Below, one piece after another: positions 57,600 to 64,000 of a stretch of DNA of 64,000 nt (its first letter is position 1; each line of letters opens with the position of its first letter). A program made the translations under genes and the position numbers. This stretch comes from Rhabdornis inornatus (Eukaryota > Chordata > Aves > Passeriformes > Rhabdornithidae), in contig VWZS01002022.1 of NCBI GenBank assembly GCA_013397075.1, positions 1,277,849 to 1,341,848 of the forward strand, given 5' to 3'. Under the pieces are notes generated by a model. It saw nothing but the letters and a program-made list of their open reading frames with translations. It was not told the DNA's origin and made no database searches.

Positions 57600-58340
57600 T
57601 TTCAGGTATCTCACAGGGATTTTCAGATCATATATTCAGTTTATAACTAAAGATACTCTTTAGCTACAAGATATCCTGATAGCCTTTTAATTAAATCTCT
57701 TGCTTAATACATCCACCCCTGGACACTTAATACTTAGTGTGCCCCAGGCTGGTGGTGTTTCCTTGTATGACAGCACCACCACGAAAGCCTCCCTTTAAAC
57801 AACTGTAAATGCTGAAGAGTACACATCCTGTACTAACCACGCATGGTTTACAAGCTGAAATAAATACACCAGACTGCTCTGGTGCATGCACGGAGCCATA
57901 TCTATAAAAAGGTCATTATATTGCTATTGTTTATCCATGTAAGTTTGCTTAACCAACATATATAAATATAAGGCAGTCCAAAAGCTATTTATATGCTGTC
58001 CCTGAGCAGTCTTTTGTTAGGTCTCAATGCAAGAATTTATGTATTAACTATAGGAACTGACCAAAATAGTGATAACATGAAAACTGATACAGAATGTCCT
58101 TCAGATGAGGTGGAACAATCCTGATATTCCCAGATTCCCACCCACTCCCCATCCTTCACATTATTTTCCTTCTTTAATGTTCTCCTTAAACTCCTTGGTC
58201 TGTATATCTGAAAGATTTAATGCTATAACTAGAGATTTTTAACTCTATTGCACCTAAACCCCTCTTTAGTGACCATCAGCTACAGCTTGCCGCTTTTGTG
58301 TGTCCACCAGCCCATGATTAAATTAGCCACCAAAAAAATC
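57600..58340. promoter_or_regulatory. Candidate AT-rich regulatory block
   Basis: A long AT-rich segment almost free of open frames, with GATAGCCTTTTAATTAAATC near 57677 and CATATATAAATATAAGG, GCTATTTATATGCTG and TTTATGTATTAACTATAGG in 57.95-58.06 kb. MEF2-like and homeodomain-like words are present. The function is inferred from composition. Confidence 0.27.
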
Positions 58341-58743
58341 CCAGTTCTTATCTAACTTCTGAGACTTTGTTCCAGTTTTTATCTCTACAAAGTTCTCTTA
58401 CCTGCTGTAGGCTCAGCAGCAACCTGAGACTACGTGATGAACCTGAGATTGTGACGAAGCAGCAGTTCTACACTGACAGTTCACAACCTTCCTTCCTTCC
58501 CTTTACCCCCTCCCTCCTCTCCCTGGACCAGATATCTCCATCTCTTCCAACAGGACAGACCCTCTAATGGAGACTGGGACCTTCTTTCTCCCACTTCTAC
58601 TGCTTCAAAATGTGATTTTCTGTCCTGGGAATCACCAACACCTTATGCAAGTCCTGCAGCCTGGGCAGGCAGAGCAAAGCTGGTGTGGTACAGGGGAGCA
58701 CCACTTGACAGGCAGCAAATAAGAGACTCAGGCAGAGGCAAGT

Positions 58744-58904
58744 GAAGCTGCCCACAGAAGTGCTGGAATGACTATCCCTGGAAGTGTTCAAGGCTGGGCT
58801 GGACGGGGCTTGGAGCAACCTAGGGTAGTGGAAGGTGTCCCTGCCCATGGCAGGAGTTGGAATGGGATGAGCTTTAAGGTCCCCAAACCATTCTGTGGCT
58901 CTGT
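58744..58904 (+). mobile_element. CR1 LINE 3'-end fragment
   Basis: Plus-strand CR1 3' end: GAAGCTGCCCACAGAAGTGC, ATCCCTGGAAGTGTTCAAGG, CTGGGCTGGACGGGGCTTGG, GTGGAAGGTGTCCCTGCCCA, GAGCTTTAAGGTCCCC and ACCATTCTGTGG, the terminal octamer-like unit. 5'-truncated. Confidence 0.92.
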
Positions 58905-59023
58905 GTTCAAAAACCACGTGGATGTGGCACTTGGGGACATTGTTTCAGTGGTGAACACAGTGGTGCTGGGTTAGCAGTTGGACTCAATGATCTTAGAAGC
59001 CTTTCCCAACACTACTAATTCCA
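58905..59023 (+). mobile_element. Second CR1 LINE 3'-end fragment, head-to-tail
   Basis: It begins immediately after the tail of the previous copy: TTCAAAAACCACGTGGATGT, GGCACTTGGGGACATTG, CAGTGGTGAACACAGTGG, GTTAGCAGTTGGACTCAATG and ATCTTAGAAGCCTTTCCCAA. This is a different CR1 subfamily wording from its neighbour, closer to the 8.66-kb copy (compare the reverse complement of AAGTCCAACTC and CAGGTTCACCACTAAACTG). Two independent insertions in the same orientation are implied. Confidence 0.88.
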
Positions 59024-60133
59024 CGAAAACAACTCAAAGCAGGCTGCCACGAGTGACACCCAGGAAGACAAAAAGCACCATCACATCGGAGCACAACTCA
59101 GGAGCTGTTTGATACCATGTACCTGTAAACCACAATTCCAGAGCCATGCATTGCTCTCCCTCCCCTCCGGCTTCTCCACAGGAGCCACCGCATGGAATGG
59201 GCACAGGAGCCAGCAGGGAATGTGCTGCCCGTCCTGCCACAGGTGCCACATCCTTATCACACTTCATCATAACACTCTGCTCTACCTTTTCCTCTGTAGG
59301 CACATGGTCTAGTGCTGTTTTTTGTTAATGAACAATCATGATTTAGCCATAAAACAGTAAATGGTGCCATGAGCTCATTAGACATTGACAACACCCTGAA
59401 GTTCAAGCATGTTATCTGCACCAGAATATTACTGGGTGTGCTTATCATTTGGGAGAAGCTGAGCTGTGGGCTCCTGGGAGGGTTCAAATGTCGTCTGTGG
59501 AAGAGGAGGGGGGGGAGGCAGAGTAACTGGAGATGATCAATCTCAAAAAGGCAATAACTGCAAACTTAAGATATGAAAGCACATTAGTTCCCACAAATGG
59601 CTGAGGCTTAAACCCAAGCACAGTTACAGCCAGGAGGGTACAGTCAGCCAAGGTGCTATAAAGGCGTGATGTTATTACTTCCAAGGGATCCCATTAAAAC
59701 TCTGTTTACAAACCTAATGTGCCAGGGAATGGGTCAAGGAAAGAATTATTAGCAACAAAGCTATTTGATCTCTTTTATGATCCAATGAGTCATATCACTT
59801 CATACTCCAGAAGGTGAATAATGCAAACCTCAAGTCTATTGATTTACACATGTGTCCAGAATCCTGTGTTCTTTAACCCCAGATGCCCTCTTAAGTGTGA
59901 TTCATCCTAAATCAAATGGAAGATTGGGTGCTATCATCCACACTCTCCCCTCCCACTCACTAATTGAAAAGGTGATTGACATCCTGGTAGAATAAAATAC
60001 CATTGCCCAGTGATGGATGGCCAGGGCAGAGGATGGGGTCAAGATACAGGACTTGCAGATATAACTCTATCCTCCTCCCCAGATGGGATGGTCCCAGTTT
60101 CACCTAACACTCCCTCTGGAATGCTGGAAACGG
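59024..60133. other. Unique non-coding sequence with two AT-rich blocks
   Basis: 59300-59470 (TTGTTAATGAACAATCATG, GAGCTCATTAGACATTG, ATATTACTGG) and 59640-59870 (CCCATTAAAACTCTGTTTAC, GAAAGAATTATTAGC, GATCCAATGAGTCATATCAC) look enhancer-like by composition. No gene is supported. Confidence 0.4.
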
Positions 60134-60190
60134 AGTCACTGAATAATTTAGGCTGAAAGGGACCTCTGAAGGTCATGTGTCCATCTGGAC
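60134..60190 (-). mobile_element. Short CR1-like fragment
   Basis: CACTGAATAATTTAGGCTGA and AAGGGACCTCTGAAGGTCAT resemble the reversed CR1 3' end (agaatggtttaggctggaagggacctctggaggtcat). Only about 55 bp can be matched. Confidence 0.55.
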
Positions 60191-60480
60191 ACACTTAAGT
60201 GGGTCAGATCTGGGTAGATGGAAGACCTTTCTTTTCATGACACACTCATTGCTGCAGCTTCACCAAAGGCACAGGACCATGACCCAAAAGGGTCAGAAAT
60301 TGCAGCAGAAAACTTCAGAGTCCAAATGGGACAAATCCTGGGACGTTCCTCAGTGGTGTGCCGGTCTCAACAAAATCCTGGCAGAAACCATTTGGTTTCC
60401 AGTGGAAAATCTGCTGCATTATCAATCAGCTCACTCTCCCAGCTTCTAGCAAGCATGGGCTTTAGGTTCCCATATCCCAG

Positions 60481-60659
60481 CAGGCTTTAGGACTGTGTGA
60501 AAGACTGATCTGCAAGCAGAGCATCCTGTGTCCCCAGGGTAAGTGCAGAACAGCCACTGCAGAGAAATCCTGAGCTCTGGGAAAAACATGAAGAATGCAA
60601 AATCCACTATTGCTGTTCAAAAAGTTACTCAAAAGTGACTCAAAGCTACAAAATATCAG
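60481..60659 (+). other. Candidate exon with two alternative strong donors
   Basis: A moderate 3' splice-like site (GTTCCCATATCCCAG ending 60480) is followed by donor AGG|GTAAGT at 60539 and donor CAG|GTGAGT at 60660, giving a 58-nt or 179-nt exon. The next downstream strong acceptor and donor pair bounds 61301-61372, about 0.6 kb away on the same strand. No protein homology is recognised. A non-coding transcript is the more likely reading if it is real. Confidence 0.22.
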
Positions 60660-61300
60660 GTGAGTGCTTTGAATAATTCCATTATTTTACCAATATAATT
60701 ATCAAAAAGATAAATAGTCCTGAATTGTTAAGTTGCGCAAATTTTCTTCTTTTCCACTCATCTCCAAGACATCGAGGGCAACTCAAGAAAATACCAGTGA
60801 AATAATTTGAAGGAAACCAAAAGTCTTATGTTTTCCAGCACATTCACAGTACCACAGATTTCACAAACACCTGGAGGCACATCCAAGCCTGGAGCTTTGG
60901 AAGGTTTCTAAGATCCATGCACATCGCATTGTGTGTCCCTACCTGCCAGCAGGGAAACCATTGCAGGTCATCCATGACTTTCATGTCTGCCCCATGTTGT
61001 TATGTCCACCCTGCACATTCCCTACAGTCCTTAGAGCTTGAGGATGGGTGTGAAGGTGTTCCTGAGACACTGGGAGCACTTCCTTTTTGGAGACTTGAGA
61101 TCTCTGCACGAGAGACCAACCAAAAAAAGCCCCAAACCCAAACAAATCCATAGAATTAGCTGATATTCAACCCCTGGAGCCCACTCAAGATCCAGACCAA
61201 TGTCGTGTTTTTCTTACGATGGGTGAATTCAGTGGTTCTATTGCATTGTGAGCAACATTCTCCATCACAATACGAAGTTTTGTTGTTATTGTTTCCACAG

Positions 61301-61372
61301 ATGAAGCCAGGAAGGAGAAGCTGGGCTGAAGGAGCAAGGCCATGTTTTAACTCGAGCAGTTTATTAAGAAAG
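61301..61372 (+). other. Candidate 72-nt exon with strong splice sites
   Basis: A good pyrimidine-rich acceptor (TTGTTGTTATTGTTTCCACAG ends at 61300, with the tract starting near 61279) and a consensus donor AAG|GTGAGT (GT at 61373) bound exactly 72 nt. The frame starting ATG at 61301 is open across all 24 codons, so the exon would be symmetrical (phase 0-0). The encoded peptide is basic and unrecognised. This is the best splice-defined segment in the window, but unsupported by homology. Confidence 0.28.
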
Positions 61373-62249
61373 GTGAGTGACCAACCCAGTATCTCACTTC
61401 TGGCTTGCCAGTGCTTTTCATTTCCTTTCTCAAATCTATGTTCAGTCCTTGAATATTTTCCTTTTGATAAGAAACTTCCACAAATCCAAATGGAACAAAA
61501 ATGTGGATAAGGGATGAGAGCTGGACTGAACACTGTTTTAGAAGAAGGTACTAATGCAGTGGGATTAAATCATCTGAGCCTCACCACAGATCAGTAATGA
61601 TCTTCCTTCTATACCAAACCCAGTTTTACAGGATTGAAACAAATCTGATATTTTCACTTTTAAAGTTTTCATCTGGATCCAAAACATCCACATTTCCTTG
61701 GGCTCATCCCTGCAACGTTCCACCAAACCCTGAAGTCAATATATTCCAATTCAGATTTCAATTAATCCACCTTTAGACATCCAGTCAGAAAATGTGCTGA
61801 TCTGCATGAACATATTGCCTACTCATGAGACCATTTTACCCAGCTCATCAAGCACTGCCTACAATCTTCCCAGCTGCAGTATGAAATGTATCTCCAGCAG
61901 AAGTTTAGGAAACACTGAATACAGGATCTCAAAGAATTTTCAATGAAATCTTACTCACAGACCACCTGTGGACAGGAATCCTATATTACAATTTGAACCA
62001 GAATTAGACAGCTGTTGGCAGCAACAGCCAATCTGCTATTTTTGAAAATGAGACCTATTAATTCTTGTCCATCCTCAGACCTGGAAAATTAACGGCTCCT
62101 CTCTTTAGGATCCTCTTTACAAGCGGGAAAGCCCCATAGTGAGTGGTGTAACCTGGGAATTTCCACATTCAGTTAGAACCCAAAGCCATGGAGCTCCAGT
62201 TGGGAGGACTGGACACCAGTCCTCCCCCTCTGCTGCTTGGCAGGACCAC
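61373..62249. other. Unique non-coding sequence
   Basis: No gene, RNA or repeat is recognised. Open frames are short. Confidence 0.55.
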
Positions 62250-62620
62250 ACATAAACAGGATTTAAATATTTATTTTCCTTTCACCATCCAACATCAAAC
62301 ATAACAGCCACATGTAGCAGTTAACAACTGCGTTGTAGGATAACGAGCAAAACCATTGCAAACTGGGCTTTAGATTTAACCTGCCTACAACACCACTGAT
62401 CACTGCAAGTCACAAATTATGTAATTTCAGCAGGAGAGCTACTGCCAGCAGGAGGATTAGCAACATCAGTTGTAATGAGCCACTTCATTTCCAAATAACA
62501 TTTAGAAATTTACAGTGCCTGGAATTGTGATGATTAAATGGATAACAGAGTTGAATAGACCGGAAATGGATCACTTCTAATTTTCCACTTATATCCAGTA
62601 ACCCATCATAAACTACCCCA
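62250..62620. promoter_or_regulatory. Candidate AT-rich regulatory element
   Basis: Non-repetitive AT-rich sequence with GATTTAAATATTTATTTTC, CACAAATTATGTAATTTC, GTGATGATTAAATGG and GCAGGAGGATTAGCAAC. No substantial open frame. The regulatory role is inferred. Confidence 0.22.
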
Positions 62621-64000
62621 AGTCCTTTGGTCTTCATTTCTCTCACACCAGAATATTTAAACAAAAAAAGATGATCCGTCATTGAAGTTACAGTGCTGGA
62701 AAACCAATGGGAGATAAGAAGCTGGCCACAAATTCCCAGACTTAGATGTCCTGTTTCCAATTCTGGCTGTGTTGGGGAGAATTAAGAGAAATGCCAATGA
62801 AGTGACACAAAAGTGAAAAATTAAACCAGACCTACGGAACATGAATCTATGACTTTTTCTGATTATAGAGAGTCCATACTCATGTATCCAGTTTCAAAAA
62901 ATCATTATTCCCTATTCCCACGAGTACAGACTGGTCACATATCCAAAGACCAAGACCTCAGACAGAGCACAGCTGGTTTAAAAGAGTTGAAACAGGGTAA
63001 TTACCTTAAAAAAGCAGAGATCTAAAGAGAAGTATTGATTTTGATGACTTTTTTTCCTAGAAATGTCAGAATGTTTGTTAGATTTCTGCATTATTTACCA
63101 CAGTAAAAAAGTTTGAGTGACTAATCCTCTTGACAAAGTGTCTTGGTAACATTAAATCCATTTTTTAAGTAGGCCTGTGGGACATGTGAAGCTTAGCATT
63201 TTATTCCAACTGGGAACAATCCCTTCCTCAAACTACAGAATTTCTGAGGGAGCAAAATTCCTCTTTGGTACCTTCTGTACTACATTTGGCTACAGGGAGG
63301 TCTTTCACATGAGTTTCAAACATTTCCTTTGCAGTTCGAGCCACTTAAGCAATTACAACACTATTGTCTCTTTTTCTTTCCTTTTTCAATTCCACAGCAA
63401 ATCTGCAAACGCCTCTGAATGGAAGCTGTTGGTTCTGCTGCCATGTCCTTCCTTATTCAACTTTAGTGACACTAAAATTTGAAGTTTAGTTGCACAAAGT
63501 TTATTTCTGACAGACTAGTTTGGGTCAGTTTTAATCCCACACACCTACCCTAAGCTGTGACCTCCCCCAGACGGGCCAATCCACCTGGAAAAATCCATGC
63601 TTCGCTCTTTCTTTCCACATTAAAGTCATGACATAAAATAATCAGATGCTGGAATGTGTCTTGGCATGAACAACAAACACAGGCAGCTTTATTAGCTGTT
63701 TCCCTGGAAGAAAGCTCCAAAGACCCTCCACATATTCTCTAATGTGCACTGGGAATGACCTCAGCTCTTCCAGGCCAGGCGGGGGCAAAAGCTCCTTTAA
63801 ACATCTTTATAATTCACTTTATACTTTACTTCATTACTAGCAGGGAAGGATGGAAAAACACTCCCATTGCCTGGGAAACTTGTGGAAAGGGGAATGATGG
63901 ATTGCAAAGGGGACTTGGCATCGTGGTGCCTCCCAAACCTCCTGCCACTGAGTGTGGCTTTCCTTCAGCTGGGAGCATTTAGCAGGCTGTGCTATTTCAG
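62621..64000. other. Unique non-coding sequence to window end
   Basis: No gene is supported. A strong acceptor-like signal (T-rich tract then TAG) ends at 63060 without a convincing donor downstream. The frame 63177-63482 (plus, 101 codons) is Phe/Ser-rich and unrecognised. Confidence 0.5.

Noticed and set aside
1..64000. CRISPR arrays, operons, phage or integron-like structures, tRNA genes
   Set aside because: No regularly spaced direct repeats, no bacterial-type gene packing and no tRNA A/B-box pair with foldable flanks were seen. The sequence is vertebrate in character.

Overview
The window reads as nuclear DNA of a vertebrate, most likely a bird and probably a passerine. The main evidence is six CR1 LINE fragments. 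Two of them carry the avian 3'-region phrasing in full: lowered value near 'CCATGGGCAGGGACACCTTCC', and 'GGATGGGATATTGGGAAGGAATTG'. There are also a few older MIR/CORE-SINE-like remnants, dispersed A/T tracts and simple repeats, sparse CpG outside islands, and no compact operon-like coding. The passerine assignment is recalled pattern matching, not a database result.

I recognise no protein-coding exon, rRNA, tRNA or known microRNA. The open frames are short, overlap on both strands, lack recognisable domains, and are longest where stop codons are rare: the GC-rich islands and the polypurine tract. I therefore annotate no CDS with confidence. The only coding or exonic entries are low-confidence splice-site-bounded segments and one small ORF.

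Layout. 1-8660 is unique sequence with one MIR-like relic, short microsatellites and an enhancer-like block at about 5.7-6.4 kb. 8661-8950 is a CR1 fragment. About 10.0-13.3 kb is the most structured part of the window: two CpG islands flank an AT-rich, homeodomain-site-rich block, followed by a 220-bp polypurine tract. 13.6-38 kb is long unique sequence with several AT-rich enhancer-like blocks, a CpG patch with a small ORF at 27.15-27.33 kb, and a perfect 18-bp palindrome at 27.71 kb. 38-60 kb holds the remaining CR1 fragments, ancient SINE relics, a G-quadruplex motif, a second isolated CpG patch (54.87-54.99 kb) and more AT-rich blocks. 60.4-61.4 kb has a cluster of strong plus-strand splice signals, the best candidate for an unannotated transcript. 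The rest, to 64 kb, is unique non-coding sequence.

Interpretation (inference). Low repeat content, paired CpG islands and many AT-rich blocks with homeodomain-type ATTA cores fit a regulatory gene desert, or the flank of a developmental transcription-factor gene, possibly with a non-coding RNA promoter in the island cluster. Conservation cannot be measured here, so every 'regulatory' call is a hypothesis. I found no convincing new biological system; the strongest leads are the 10-13.3 kb island cluster, the 60.4-61.4 kb splice cluster and the 27.15-27.73 kb region.
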